This document shows positions 9,541-17,892 of a stretch of 64,000 nt of DNA, one piece after another. Source of the DNA: Methanocellales archaeon (GTDB lineage: Archaea; Halobacteriota; UBA148; JAUWXC01); contig JASEEY010000002.1 of assembly GCA_030018435.1 (NCBI GenBank), positions 47,780 to 111,779 of the forward strand. Direction: 5' to 3'. Made by a program: the position numbers and the translations under genes. The notes beneath the pieces are model-generated. The model was not told where the DNA came from and did not search any database. It worked only from the letters and a program-made list of their open reading frames with translations. The first letter of the stretch is position 1, and each line of letters begins with the position of its first letter.

Positions 9541-9579
9541 TGTGAACTTCATTGATCGGTGATGTGCGCCACACCACGC

Positions 9580-10293
9580 TTACACTTTGTTTAAACTACG
9601 CGTAATCTGCGTCATGCTTTCCGTTCTATCGACGTCGTACCCAACCCATCTGGTTGCTTTCGCCTCTAATCCCATTGCCCGAATGGAAAACTTGTCATTT
9701 TCCTCTTTGATTTCAATCGCACCATCGAACAATTTTTTGAGCGTTGCAACCGTCTTATCGTCATGCATGCCAGCCTCGAGCACATAAACGCCAAGAGCTT
9801 CTGCGGCTTTAATCCTGCCGGTGAAAACGTGTAAAAACCTGAAGACGGTTTGCAAATTGGAATACATCAGCATCGTCGACAGTGAGTTAACGATCAGTCT
9901 CGTTTTTCGAATTCTATCTGCTTGAAATTGCTCCAACAATTGACTTATTTTGACCCCAATCCCAGTTATGTCCAATGGGCTGGGGGCCATCTTTATGTTG
10001 GGTGTATCCGAGACTCTTATGCCCAGAGATGTCGAGACACAGTCCACAATTCCAAGTCGCTCTCTGTTTATCTCCAACTCATGTTGTTTAAACCATTTCA
10101 ATACGCCGCTACCCGTCTCTTCCGTTGTCACGAGAATGACGCTCTCTCCTCTCGTTAAGCCCGCATACAAAATGTTGTAAATCAGGGCATCTTTCCTACA
10201 CATCGCCGGTCCGATCAGCATTATGTTTGATCCGCCCTGGGCCTCACCTAGGACTTTATCCAGTTCCGCTATTCCAAGCTTGTATTCAGACAT
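9580..10293 (-). CDS. RecA/KaiC-superfamily protein with degenerate Walker A
   Basis: 237 aa single-domain RecA/KaiC-like protein. The P-loop position reads IGPAMCRKDAL (27-37): the lysine (Lys34) is kept but the usual Ser/Thr after it is Asp. Walker-B-like hydrophobic strand KTRLIVNSLSTMLM follows in mid-protein. Similar Rad55/KaiC-like proteins are common in archaea, often of unknown or regulatory role. The last eight codons coincide with a short repeat also found at 24.05 kb. It is likely leaderless: a TATA element lies about 50 bases upstream, beside an inverted repeat. Confidence 0.75.
   Translation of the reverse strand: MSEYKLGIAELDKVLGEAQGGSNIMLIGPAMCRKDALIYNILYAGLTRGESVILVTTEETGSGVLKWFKQHELEINRERLGIVDCVSTSLGIRVSDTPNIKMAPSPLDITGIGVKISQLLEQFQADRIRKTRLIVNSLSTMLMYSNLQTVFRFLHVFTGRIKAAEALGVYVLEAGMHDDKTVATLKKLFDGAIEIKEENDKFSIRAMGLEAKATRWVGYDVDRTESMTQITRSLNKV
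9583..9607. repeat. Single copy of the CACTTCGTTTAAGC-type repeat
   Basis: 25-base sequence (CACTTTGTTTAAAC...CGTAATC) that differs at only three positions from 24051-24075. It lies at the convergent 3' ends of lhr and the KaiC-like gene and forms the last eight codons of the latter (ITRSLNKV). Confidence 0.6.
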
Positions 10294-10339
10294 GTAACTC
10301 GTTTTTAGTGTTTTTTAGAATGATTTAGGGTGGTGTTTG

Positions 10340-10372
10340 TTTTATATATAATTTTCCGTACATTTCTGTACA
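10340..10372 (-). promoter_or_regulatory. Promoter and inverted repeat of the KaiC-like gene
   Basis: On the minus strand a TATA-like TTATATATAAAA (10341-10352) lies upstream of the ATG at 10293. Directly beyond it is the inverted repeat GTACA-TTTC-TGTAC (10359-10372), in the position of a BRE-proximal operator. The rest of 10294-10514 shows no gene. Confidence 0.4.
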
Positions 10373-10514
10373 GGCGCACAGGTTCATTACTGGGGCCGCA
10401 GAATTTACTTTTCGATTTGCTGCAGTCACGAATGTAGGTTATAAAAATGTGTTCAATATTTAAAATACTTAAAGATTCTGATTTTGCTTTTCACTATAAC
10501 AATGGCGGTCGAAA

Positions 10515-11441
10515 TCACTTCATCATCTCAGACCTGAGTTCGCCCATCGTAGCTATGCGCTCCGCAAATACATCGTGCTGATGAATGCTCTCCTCGTTGA
10601 CTTGCTTGATCGTCACGATTGAATCATCTGGTATGTCCGGAAACGTTTGCACGATCATTTGTGCCATCAGCCTGACGCAATCCTCTGCAAATTTGGGATT
10701 TTTGTGCGCCATCTCTGTGACAAAGACCTCATCAGGGCGTTTCAATAATTCATAAATCTGTGAGCTCATCGAGTTCTTTATCATATCGATCAGTTTTTCC
10801 ATCCTGACATCATGCTCATCATGCACCTCGATGGAGATCGATCCTTTTCCTCTTTGGTTATGCGTAGCCATTGGAATTTTATCGAGAAATGTATTGATTG
10901 TTTTTTCTGGCACGTTTAACTTTTGCAATTCGCTTTTAGCCTTCTCGCGCATGATTTCCTGCACACAAGGGCAGGCGGTCATGCCAACCACTTCTACGCC
11001 GACGGTCTTTCTGATATCCTCCTCTGCCCTGGTGGCAACCGCGCCAGCGAAGATGTTCACAACTTCTTGGCATTTAGTTTTCGTCTTGGGCGTTTGATGC
11101 TTGACGATGTATTCGCTTCTCATCCTTACCTCTGCTTTAGAAGCATATTCGTGCCGATTAAGCAGGCGGCGCGCCACCTCGCTGCAAAGTTCTTCGATTT
11201 CATAAACGGGTGCAGCTATCGCTTCTTCCAGCACCTCATCGATCGCCTCAAAATTGCGTGACAGGTTGGCGCCTTTCCTATCGGAAGGCAGGTCCACAAA
11301 TACGTCAAATGTGGAAATTAAGATGACAGGTCTCTTCCCTTCTCTGGCGACCTCTACGAGTTTCTTCACGTTGGTGACGCCCACTCTTGTCAGATCAATC
11401 TGAACATCTGGGTATCTTGCCTGTGCATCTGGTAAACGCAT
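10515..11441 (-). CDS. mptA: GTP cyclohydrolase MptA (Fe2+-dependent, FolE2 family)
   Basis: 308 aa enzyme for the first step of methanopterin synthesis, GTP to 7,8-dihydroneopterin 2',3'-cyclic phosphate. Family motifs seen: [16 protein letters not shown], the Cys-containing [11 protein letters not shown] and [10 protein letters not shown]. The length is normal. The longest frame begins at TTG 11447 with a 4-base overlap into phoU. ATG 11441 is preferred because GAGG lies eight bases upstream. It lies downstream of phoU and the Na/Pi transporter in one operon; MptA would supply the pterin for H4MPT-linked C1 metabolism. Confidence 0.93.
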   Translation of the reverse strand: MRLPDAQARYPDVQIDLTRVGVTNVKKLVEVAREGKRPVILISTFDVFVDLPSDRKGANLSRNFEAIDEVLEEAIAAPVYEIEELCSEVARRLLNRHEYASKAEVRMRSEYIVKHQTPKTKTKCQEVVNIFAGAVATRAEEDIRKTVGVEVVGMTACPCVQEIMREKAKSELQKLNVPEKTINTFLDKIPMATHNQRGKGSISIEVHDEHDVRMEKLIDMIKNSMSSQIYELLKRPDEVFVTEMAHKNPKFAEDCVRLMAQMIVQTFPDIPDDSIVTIKQVNEESIHQHDVFAERIATMGELRSEMMK

Positions 11442-11443
11442 GC

Positions 11444-12100
11444 TCAATGCCTCAACATTGGATATGGTTTTAAAACGCTGCCTGCAACCAAACTCAATTT
11501 CCTGCCAATCCGCGCAAAGCTGTTCATCGCCATCACCAATCCGCCGGCTCTTCCTGCCGCTATCTTCTCATCCTTATCTATTTTTTCCATTAGTTCTTTC
11601 TGGAGATTAAGCACATCATCATATTGCTTCACGACTTTCTTGGCCCTTTTTCTATCCTCTTTCTCCAGGGCATCAAGTGCATTGTCAAACATATCCGCAA
11701 TGATTTGGTTGGCCTTTTCCAATATCTCTGAGTATTTCTCACCTTTTTCATATCTTATTCTGCCGCCAATGCGCATCTTGGCCAACACGCAAACATAGTC
11801 CGCCATCGATTCCAATAACGATGCCAGATCTATCATGGAAAAAGCGATCGTGACATCTACGGGAACCATCGATGTCGCGACATATTTTAATGAATTCTCT
11901 CTAATTTTCACTTCCTTGGCGTTGACTTCATCATCCCTCTTCAAAACTCTCTGCACCAACTCCTTGTCTCTGGTCAGTATCGCTATCCATACGTCCTTGT
12001 ACATCTCCCTGGAGATTTTGTACATATCCCTGATGTCGCTTGACAGCTCCTGGAGCTCAATGTTCCCCTTTACGATCTCCCTTATCAATTTAAAGACCAT
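11444..12100 (-). CDS. PhoU-family regulator
   Basis: 218 aa all-helical protein with PhoU-type repeats ([32 protein letters not shown] and [23 protein letters not shown] pattern). PhoU proteins regulate phosphate uptake. Here the gene follows the Na/Pi cotransporter gene with a 9-base gap, so it probably controls that transporter. A ribosome-binding site (GAGGTGGACGA) precedes ATG 12100. Confidence 0.88.
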   Translation of the reverse strand: MVFKLIREIVKGNIELQELSSDIRDMYKISREMYKDVWIAILTRDKELVQRVLKRDDEVNAKEVKIRENSLKYVATSMVPVDVTIAFSMIDLASLLESMADYVCVLAKMRIGGRIRYEKGEKYSEILEKANQIIADMFDNALDALEKEDRKRAKKVVKQYDDVLNLQKELMEKIDKDEKIAAGRAGGLVMAMNSFARIGRKLSLVAGSVLKPYPMLRH

Positions 12101-12109
12101 TCGTCCACC

Positions 12110-13138
12110 TCAACATAGCAACGTTATCATCATAGCAGGTATTATGAAGAACGCTATGATTATATAGATTATTGCATAGCTCCCATGCGCTTGCACGGCA
12201 TCAGCCAGTCGTTCGGCAATTCCTATTGGCACCTTTTTTAATGGATACCATATACATGTTCCGATTACGTTGAAGAATAGGTGTGCAAGGGCAGCTGCTA
12301 TGGCTATCGTATTCCCTGTCGCTAGGGCTGCTATTAGAGCAGTCACCGTCGTGCCGATGTTCGCTCCCAGTGCGTATGGAAATACCATTGCTGTAGTTGC
12401 TAAACCAGCTCCAGCGAGCGGAACTGCCAACGAGAGTACGATGCTACTGCTTTGAACGATCGATGTGAATACCATGCCCGTTGCAAAACTCTTTTTTGAG
12501 TTGCCAAATGTCGTGTCTATCGCCCTTCTCAATCTACCAGTCATTATGACCTTCATGGAATCTGTCATGAGTTTCAACCCGACGAATAATAAAATAATGA
12601 ATGCAATCATCAAGACGATGGGAGGGATATGTCGCGCGAAAACGTCTACGATGGGTCCGGTTACAATCTTCACAGGACTTGGAAATTTGACTGCCTCTTT
12701 TCCGACCAATGACGTGGCAAGGCTACTTGATACTATGCCCAGAAAATTCGTATAATACTGAAGAGGGAAAATTATCAGAACAGCCAGAATGTTAAAGACA
12801 TCATCTACCGTACTGGCTGCAAAGGCCCTCTTGAACTCTGCCTTCCGTGTGATGTGTCCCAAGGAGACCAATGTATTTGTCACGGTCGTGCCCATGTTTG
12901 CACCCATTATAATTGGTATTGCCGTTCCTAGGTCCAGAGTACCGCTGGCTACCAGGGCTACGACCATGGAAGTCGTTGCGCTGCTGCTTTGAATCAGGGA
13001 CGTTGCCAGCATGCCAGCAAATAACCCTGCTATGGGATTGGGCACACTTCCGAGCACGAGGTCTGCAAAGGGTTTTCCCATAGCCTTTGCTGCATCACCC
13101 ATCCCGACGATTGATATAAGAAAGATATATAAACCCAC
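12110..13138 (-). CDS. Na+/phosphate cotransporter (NptA/PNaS family)
   Basis: 342 aa polytopic membrane protein with the inverted-repeat signature of the PNaS family: QSSSATTS in the first half and QSSSIVLS in the second, each followed by a GANMGTT or GANIGTT motif. It would import phosphate with sodium. The only in-frame standard start is GTG 13138, which has no ribosome-binding site. A strong GGGAGGT (13178-13184) lies instead six bases before an in-frame ATA (13169-13171), which would add 11 residues. The true start is therefore uncertain. It is followed by phoU and mptA. Confidence 0.9.
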   Translation of the reverse strand: MGLYIFLISIVGMGDAAKAMGKPFADLVLGSVPNPIAGLFAGMLATSLIQSSSATTSMVVALVASGTLDLGTAIPIIMGANMGTTVTNTLVSLGHITRKAEFKRAFAASTVDDVFNILAVLIIFPLQYYTNFLGIVSSSLATSLVGKEAVKFPSPVKIVTGPIVDVFARHIPPIVLMIAFIILLFVGLKLMTDSMKVIMTGRLRRAIDTTFGNSKKSFATGMVFTSIVQSSSIVLSLAVPLAGAGLATTAMVFPYALGANIGTTVTALIAALATGNTIAIAAALAHLFFNVIGTCIWYPLKKVPIGIAERLADAVQAHGSYAIIYIIIAFFIIPAMMITLLC

Positions 13139-13217
13139 GATGAAAATTATTGCCTTTTTTCTATCCTCTATACTACTACCTCCCGATGAACCTACGAATC
13201 AATTCCATATAAAAATC

Positions 13218-13769
13218 TCATTTCCTTTTCTTCCTCTCCTCTTTAATCAGCTGATACACATGTCCTTTGAAGTTTGTCCCAATCAACTCTGTAAGGGTAT
13301 CTGTAACACTGGATGCAAATGAGACCATATCCGCATCGGTGATGATGCCGAGCAATTTGCCATCCTCGACGACGGGTAATCTTCGTATGTCCTTCTCCAG
13401 CATTTTTTGCGCCGCACTTGATATACTCTCATCGGGTTTGATGGTAACAAGTGGTTGAGACATCACGTCCTTTAACATCACTGAGTCAGGTGCTATGCCC
13501 TTGGACATGACCTTTTGTATCATATCTCGTTCAGTCACGATGCCGATGGGTTTGTCATCCTCGGTTATTACCAGGCTGCCTATCTTGCGCTCCGCCATCT
13601 TTCGCGCCCCTTCTGATGCCTTCATGTTACCATCAGCTGTGATGACATTTGTGGTCATGATCTCCCGCACAGGCATCTTCATTGCCATTCTGTTTAGGCA
13701 CTTATCGCAGTAAATCTGCTCGGACTCAATTGGTATGGGTGCTCCACAAAATGCACAAATTCTTCCCAT
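13218..13769 (-). CDS. CBS-pair protein with N-terminal zinc ribbon
   Basis: 183 aa. An N-terminal zinc ribbon (CAFC at 5-8, CDKC near 21-24) is followed by two CBS domains (about 33-90 and 97-150), with VREIMTTNVITAD, IGIVTERDMIQKV, LKDVMSQPLVTI and LGIITDADMVSF. CBS pairs usually sense adenosyl nucleotides. The partner is not evident. It is upstream of the phosphate transporter on the same strand and has its own ribosome-binding site (AGGTGAAGAT). Confidence 0.88.
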   Translation of the reverse strand: MGRICAFCGAPIPIESEQIYCDKCLNRMAMKMPVREIMTTNVITADGNMKASEGARKMAERKIGSLVITEDDKPIGIVTERDMIQKVMSKGIAPDSVMLKDVMSQPLVTIKPDESISSAAQKMLEKDIRRLPVVEDGKLLGIITDADMVSFASSVTDTLTELIGTNFKGHVYQLIKEERKKRK

Positions 13770-13848
13770 ATCTTCACCTTTCTTTCATTAAATTATTGTC
13801 TTGTTTTGTGTTATATACTTGATGTTATTTGCGGCTTTAGAAGAAAGT

Positions 13849-13858
13849 GTTTTATAAT
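13849..13858 (+). promoter_or_regulatory. Candidate TATA box of the leuA transcript
   Basis: GTTTTATAAT at 13849-13858 is a good archaeal TATA box. At the usual 25-27 base spacing, transcription would start around 13878-13884, just before the small leader ORF at 13885. Confidence 0.55.
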
Positions 13859-13884
13859 CTGATGCACAATTAACAACTGGTATT

Positions 13885-13929
13885 ATGATGAAAGAAAGTA
13901 AAGCGAGGGATCGCCTTTTACTACATTGA
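13885..13929 (+). CDS. Candidate leucine leader peptide upstream of leuA
   Basis: A 14-codon [17 protein letters not shown], with three consecutive leucine codons (CTT TTA CTA, codons 11-13) just before a His codon and TGA. It ends 16 bases before the leuA ATG. The likely transcript start lies only a few bases upstream, so it would be nearly leaderless. A small GNRA-type hairpin (GCGA-GGGA-TCGC) precedes the Leu codons. Tandem codons for the pathway's end product are the hallmark of bacterial amino-acid leader peptides. The assignment is inference from position and codon content; chance cannot be excluded. Confidence 0.5.
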   Translation: MMKESKARDRLLLH

Positions 13930-13945
13930 GTCGATTTGCAAGGGC

Positions 13946-15445
13946 ATGCCTAAAAACGTTAAGATATTTGATACCACGCTCAGGGATGGGGAGCAAACGC
14001 CTGGTGTATCTTTAACATCTCATAACAAGCTCGTTATAGCGCATCAACTGGATAAATTGGGCGTTGACATAATCGAGGTTGGCTTTCCGATTGCATCGAA
14101 GGGCGAAAAGGAATCAGTGAGAAAAATCGCTCATGCTGGGCTCAGTTCAAAGATATGTGGACTAGCTAGGGTGACCAAATCCGATATCGATGCATGTCTG
14201 GATTGTGGAGTGAACATAGTCCATACCTTCATCCCAACCTCGGACATCCAGGTCAAGTACACGATCAAGAAGAGCAGGGAAGAAGTACTGCAGCTTGCGG
14301 TGGAGGCGGTGGAGTACATCAAAAAACATGGTGTAACGTGCCTCTTCTCTGCCATGGATGCTACCAGGACTGACATGGATTACCTGCTCAAGGTCTATCA
14401 GAGCGTTGAAAAGGCTGGCGCAGACATCATCAACGTTCCGGACACCGTGGGCGTGATGATACCATCGGCGATGCATAAATTCATCGGCCAAATTCACGAT
14501 GCGGTAAAGGTCCCCATCGACATACACTGTCATAACGATTTTGGGCTGGCTGTAGCGAATTCTCTAGCGGCGGTAGAAGCGGGAGCGCGACAGGTTCAGG
14601 TGACCGTCAACGGTCTTGGCGAACGCGCAGGAAATGCTTCCTTGGAAGAAACGGTCATGAGTCTTCATTCCATCTATGGTGTCAAAACGAACATCAAAAC
14701 CAAGTATCTGGTTGAGACGTCGCGATTAGTGGAGCGTCTGTCTGGAATTCACGTACCGCCTAACACGCCCGTGGTTGGGGAAAATGCCTTCTCCCATGAA
14801 TCCGGCATTCATACACATGGCGTGCTCAGGAGAGCAGAGACCTTTGAGCCAGGGGTGATGACACCTGAAATGGTGGGGCACAAACGCCGCATAGTAGTTG
14901 GAAAGCATGCCGGGAAGCATGCTGTGAAGAAAACGTTGCATGAAGTCGGATTGAGGCCGACTGATGCGCAGCTTGATGAAATAATGCAACGTATAAAGGA
15001 CTTGGGCGACAAAGGGAAACGCGTGACGGATGCAGACCTTTACGCGATTGCTGAAGCCGTCATGGGCGAAGTGACCAAAGGGGAGCAGGCGATTGTGCTA
15101 GAGGAGGTCTCGGTTATGACCGGCAGCAAGATCACACCCACCGCTGTGATCAAAGCAAAGGTTCACGGAAGGCAAAAAAGAGGAAGCCAGACCGGAGTTG
15201 GTCCAGTCGATGCTGCGCTGAAAGCGGTGCAAGCCATTCTTGGAAAGAAGGCCAAAATAAAATTGCGGGATTTTAGATTAGAGGCTATCACTGGCGGTTC
15301 TGATGCGCTGGCTGAGGTGACGATTGGCGTGGAGGATGAAAAGGGGAATATCGTCACCGCAAGAGCTGCACGCGAGGACATCGTCATGGCGTCTGTGGAA
15401 GCATTAGTAAGCGCGATAAACAGGCTGATGCTGACGAAACGATGA
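13946..15445 (+). CDS. leuA: 2-isopropylmalate synthase
   Basis: 499 aa enzyme for the first step of leucine synthesis, acetyl-CoA plus 2-oxoisovalerate to 2-isopropylmalate. It has the catalytic TIM-barrel motif [13 protein letters not shown] (8-20), the metal-binding HCHNDFG around residue 194, the GLGERAGNA motif and the GIHTHGVL region. A full C-terminal allosteric LeuA dimer domain follows (about 370-499), so leucine feedback is likely. The C-terminal domain argues for true LeuA, although citramalate synthase (CimA) is a close relative. It is monocistronic here and preceded by the possible leader peptide. Confidence 0.9.
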   Translation: MPKNVKIFDTTLRDGEQTPGVSLTSHNKLVIAHQLDKLGVDIIEVGFPIASKGEKESVRKIAHAGLSSKICGLARVTKSDIDACLDCGVNIVHTFIPTSDIQVKYTIKKSREEVLQLAVEAVEYIKKHGVTCLFSAMDATRTDMDYLLKVYQSVEKAGADIINVPDTVGVMIPSAMHKFIGQIHDAVKVPIDIHCHNDFGLAVANSLAAVEAGARQVQVTVNGLGERAGNASLEETVMSLHSIYGVKTNIKTKYLVETSRLVERLSGIHVPPNTPVVGENAFSHESGIHTHGVLRRAETFEPGVMTPEMVGHKRRIVVGKHAGKHAVKKTLHEVGLRPTDAQLDEIMQRIKDLGDKGKRVTDADLYAIAEAVMGEVTKGEQAIVLEEVSVMTGSKITPTAVIKAKVHGRQKRGSQTGVGPVDAALKAVQAILGKKAKIKLRDFRLEAITGGSDALAEVTIGVEDEKGNIVTARAAREDIVMASVEALVSAINRLMLTKR

Positions 15446-15469
15446 TGGTTAGCTCCAAGTTTTCAAGCT

Positions 15470-15736
15470 TTATTCGATCCAATGATATGCTTTACTCCTC
15501 GGCAGTATCTTTGCAACTAAGATGTCTTTTTCCTTAATTACGTATATTGCTCTATAGTTTCCTATTCGTAGTCGATAGTATTCTTTTTTTGGTCCCACTA
15601 ATTTCTTAATATCTGCTCTGGGCCTAGAATGATAAGGGTCTTCGCTCAAAGCCCTTTTGATACGTTGCTGTGTCTCCGCATGCAAGCTCTTGAGTTGTCG
15701 CCTTGCGGTGTCCGAAAGGAGAACATTATATTTCAT
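15470..15736 (-). CDS. RelE/ParE-type toxin
   Basis: 88 aa. RelE-fold pattern: N-terminal YNVLLSDTARRQLKSL, central KKLVGPKKEYYRLRIGNYRAIYVI and C-terminal AKILPRSKAYH. RelE toxins cleave mRNA on ribosomes. The start is ATG 15736, which overlaps the end of the antitoxin gene by 11 bases; the frame stays open nine more codons upstream, but those lie inside the antitoxin. It is convergent with leuA. Confidence 0.85.
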   Translation of the reverse strand: MKYNVLLSDTARRQLKSLHAETQQRIKRALSEDPYHSRPRADIKKLVGPKKEYYRLRIGNYRAIYVIKEKDILVAKILPRSKAYHWIE

Positions 15737-15914
15737 CAAGAGGGGTAAACTCCTCTGTTTCAACTATGCGATCAATTTCTTCAAAAAAGGCGATCTTCCT
15801 TGCATTTTCCATCAACCGGCGGATAATCTCTTCGTAGGTCTCCCCCTTCTTCCCAAATTCCCGGAGCTCTTCACGGGTGTCCTTAGTGATTTGAATGGTA
15901 GTTGCTTCAGTCAA
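15726..15914 (-). CDS. Antitoxin partner of the RelE-type toxin
   Basis: 62 aa, TTG start at 15914 with GGTGAT (perfect match to the 16S 3' end) five bases upstream. The N-terminus TTIQITKDTREELREFGKKGETYEEIIRRL looks like a ribbon-helix-helix DNA-binding domain. The acidic C-terminus (EEIDRIVETEEFTPLDEI) fits a toxin-neutralising tail. Order antitoxin-toxin with overlapping frames is typical. Confidence 0.8.
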   Translation of the reverse strand: MTEATTIQITKDTREELREFGKKGETYEEIIRRLMENARKIAFFEEIDRIVETEEFTPLDEI

Positions 15915-15916
15915 TA

Positions 15917-15970
15917 TGCATCACCACTATATATATCTATATACTACTATATAAAGTTAAGTGGTATATA
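15917..15970 (-). promoter_or_regulatory. Operator/promoter region of the RelE-type module
   Basis: A very AT-rich stretch of alternating TA between ACCACT (15923-15928) and the inverted AGTGGT (about 15959-15964), upstream of the antitoxin start. The inverted hexamers around TATA-like sequence suggest autorepression by the antitoxin. Confidence 0.4.
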
Positions 15971-16016
15971 TAATATTTCAATCCTTGTTTCACCACATTG
16001 CCGATACAACTTGTGA

Positions 16017-16772
16017 TCAAGCGACCTTTACTCCGAGCAATCTCTTCACGTCGCCTATTTTGTTCATAATGGTTGTGGTATCAGAGCCGGCGAAAAGTAG
16101 TCCACAAACCCTATTATCTTCATCCAGTACGACTGAGCCGGAGTCCCCGCCCTTTGACATAGCTCCTGCGACCAGCTGATCCTTAAAGATCGCTGTTTTG
16201 CGTCCATATTGAACCCTTACAGTTGCGCTAACCAATCGGACCTCTCCTGTCGTTAGTCCCGTGGTCCTTCCACTTTTTTTGATTTTCATTCCAAGTCTTG
16301 CTTCTGCTGTTCCTTTTGGAGCGCCGATTTCTAGCACTTCTTTTTTGACGGCATCAGGAGAGATAGGAGACGCTATGGCGCAGTCAACCCTATTCTCCTT
16401 ACCGGTCAGCGTCATAACCTTAAACCTCGATTTTCTCTTGAATAGCTTGGAGACGCTGTTAAGGAGGCGTGCTATAAATTTAGCCAAAGGACAAGTAACC
16501 TCCTCCTCTTCGGCTCCGATTGCTATATAATCAGCTAGGTCACCAATTTTGTCGTCTGGCGCGAGCCCGCCATCATATGGACCTGGCTGGACTATTTCGC
16601 CTGTCTCTATCTCCTCCTTCATGGGATCTTGGGTAAAAACATGGGCGTTACTTAGGATAAATACGTCTTCTCCTCGCTTGACCAAACAACCACTCGTGCC
16701 AGCAGTTATTTTTACGTTTCCAATCGAGCAGCCCATGGGCATTGGGCGGAGTCGTGACTTTCGATCGATCAT
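16017..16772 (-). CDS. Trypsin-like serine protease domain, cytoplasmic (split gene, C-terminal part)
   Basis: 251 aa chymotrypsin-fold protease with an apparent complete triad: His44 (SNAHVF), Asp130 (RVDCAIA) and Ser211 (GGDSGS). The family markers ITAGTSGC (22-29) and QPGPYDGG (62-69) match bacterial and archaeal Nal1-like proteases, which normally carry an N-terminal domain of about 100 aa. That domain is encoded by the adjacent upstream gene in the same frame. Only TGA-AGC-TAG separates the two. No signal peptide is present, so it acts inside the cell. The substrate is unknown. Confidence 0.82.
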   Translation of the reverse strand: MIDRKSRLRPMPMGCSIGNVKITAGTSGCLVKRGEDVFILSNAHVFTQDPMKEEIETGEIVQPGPYDGGLAPDDKIGDLADYIAIGAEEEEVTCPLAKFIARLLNSVSKLFKRKSRFKVMTLTGKENRVDCAIASPISPDAVKKEVLEIGAPKGTAEARLGMKIKKSGRTTGLTTGEVRLVSATVRVQYGRKTAIFKDQLVAGAMSKGGDSGSVVLDEDNRVCGLLFAGSDTTTIMNKIGDVKRLLGVKVA

Positions 16773-16778
16773 CTAGCT

Positions 16779-17087
16779 TCATTCTTCCTTATAAAGGGCA
16801 AATCTACCGATTTTTATGAGCGGTTTTCGAATGTCTCCTTCAACTCCTAAGGCTCGGATGATTCCAGTTTCAATTACATCCGTCTTAACATCGTCCAATT
16901 TTTTTGGTATGATATCCTTTTTTCGAAGTTTTGTCTCAGGTAACTTTTGCTCAACCATGACAACAATACATTTTTCATCCGTCTCTTCTCCGCCCACCCA
17001 TTTTTTGCCTATTCCAACGCCTACCACGTTCGCTCGCCTTCTCAAAAAAGCTTCATATTTTTCCATCGTTTTTCTCAATTTGCCCAT
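16779..17087 (-). CDS. N-terminal domain of the Nal1-like protease, separate ORF
   Basis: 102 aa. Contains the NVVGVGIGKKWVGGEETDEKCIVVMVEQKLP and IPKKLDDVKTDVIETG pattern that in related proteins forms the domain before the trypsin-like part. ATG 17087 follows the prefoldin stop by one base; a longer reading would run into the prefoldin gene. It ends with TGA at 16779, in frame with the protease ORF that begins seven bases on. The pair could be a genuine two-subunit enzyme or a gene broken by two stops. Confidence 0.75.
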   Translation of the reverse strand: MGKLRKTMEKYEAFLRRRANVVGVGIGKKWVGGEETDEKCIVVMVEQKLPETKLRKKDIIPKKLDDVKTDVIETGIIRALGVEGDIRKPLIKIGRFALYKEE

Positions 17088-17088
17088 G

Positions 17089-17448
17089 TTATCCGGCGCC
17101 CTCTTTCTTGCCCAGAGATGCCTTGATCTGCTCCTGGAGTTCTTGGAAGCGCTTTTGAATCCTCTCTTCTTGCTTTTCAAGCGTTTTAAGCCTGAGCGTC
17201 AGCGTCTCCTTTTTATCCACTAAATCCTCCTTTACGGTGCCTTTTTTGGATTTGATCAACAACTGACCGACGCCCTTGTATATCACCGCGTCCTTGCCCA
17301 GTTTATCCAACTCTTCCAATGCCTGCTCGGCCTCGCGGAGCATCAACTCTATTTGCATTTTTTGCGCGTACATTGCCTGTGCCTGCTGTTGTATCTGTTG
17401 CAACTGCGCCAGTTGGTTTTGAACCTGTGGCGTTAATTCAGTACTCAT
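17089..17448 (-). CDS. pfdB: Prefoldin subunit beta
   Basis: 119 aa. Two long coiled coils (about 10-55 and 75-112) joined by the beta-hairpin GKDAVIYKGVGQLLIKSKKGTVKEDL, the beta-class prefoldin pattern. With the alpha subunit (50.6 kb) it forms the hexameric jellyfish-shaped holdase that passes unfolded proteins to the thermosome. It heads the exosome superoperon side as in other euryarchaea. Confidence 0.93.
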   Translation of the reverse strand: MSTELTPQVQNQLAQLQQIQQQAQAMYAQKMQIELMLREAEQALEELDKLGKDAVIYKGVGQLLIKSKKGTVKEDLVDKKETLTLRLKTLEKQEERIQKRFQELQEQIKASLGKKEGAG

Positions 17449-17661
17449 TCTATCACGTCATCCCAATTGAATTAAGATGACTTAAAAATTATGAGGGCAT
17501 AATCCTTAAGTAACATGTATTTCAGAACTGTGATAGGTCACAACAAAAATCAAAGATGACCAAGAATGAATTCCGGTCCATTACAAAAAATCATCACAAA
17601 GATCAGAGCGTTGATAAACAGATTGGACGCTATTTTCGGTAAAATTTTTCCGAGGTCATAA

Positions 17662-17892
17662 TCACATCTTCGCCATCTCATGTGCTATTTTGATCAGTCT
17701 CAACCATGTGTTCAGCGCCGCCCTAAGCGAGACGATATCCTTTGCTTCTATGCTGAGTTTAATCGTGCTGCCCTTCAGTTCTAAGGTAACACCAGACCGC
17801 AGGGAGGGCACATCCTCCAGCTCCGGGCATAGCGAGCGATACACGACATCGGCATGTTCGCCTAGGTCAATCTCAAACACAGATGAAATCAT
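17662..17892 (-). CDS. pcc1: KEOPS complex subunit Pcc1
   Basis: 76 aa. Pcc1 fold: [22 protein letters not shown], then [38 protein letters not shown]. Pcc1 dimerises and binds Kae1 in the KEOPS complex that makes t6A37 in tRNAs. It overlaps the RpoP stop by an ATGA junction. A second Pcc1-like gene lies at 30.8 kb, and Kae1 and Bud32 at 33-35 kb. The 210 bases between it and pfdB hold no convincing gene. Confidence 0.85.
   Translation of the reverse strand: MISSVFEIDLGEHADVVYRSLCPELEDVPSLRSGVTLELKGSTIKLSIEAKDIVSLRAALNTWLRLIKIAHEMAKM

Noticed and set aside
16773..16781. Pyrrolysine or selenocysteine readthrough joining the two protease parts
   Set aside because: Two different stop codons two triplets apart would both need recoding, and TAG is an ordinary stop of other genes here (for example eL39); the second part has its own ATG.
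17566..17661. 31-codon plus-strand ORF between pfdB and pcc1 (amphipathic PLQKIITKIRALINRLDAIF)
   Set aside because: No ribosome-binding site and opposite to the operon; another short frame overlaps it. Could only be accepted with expression data.
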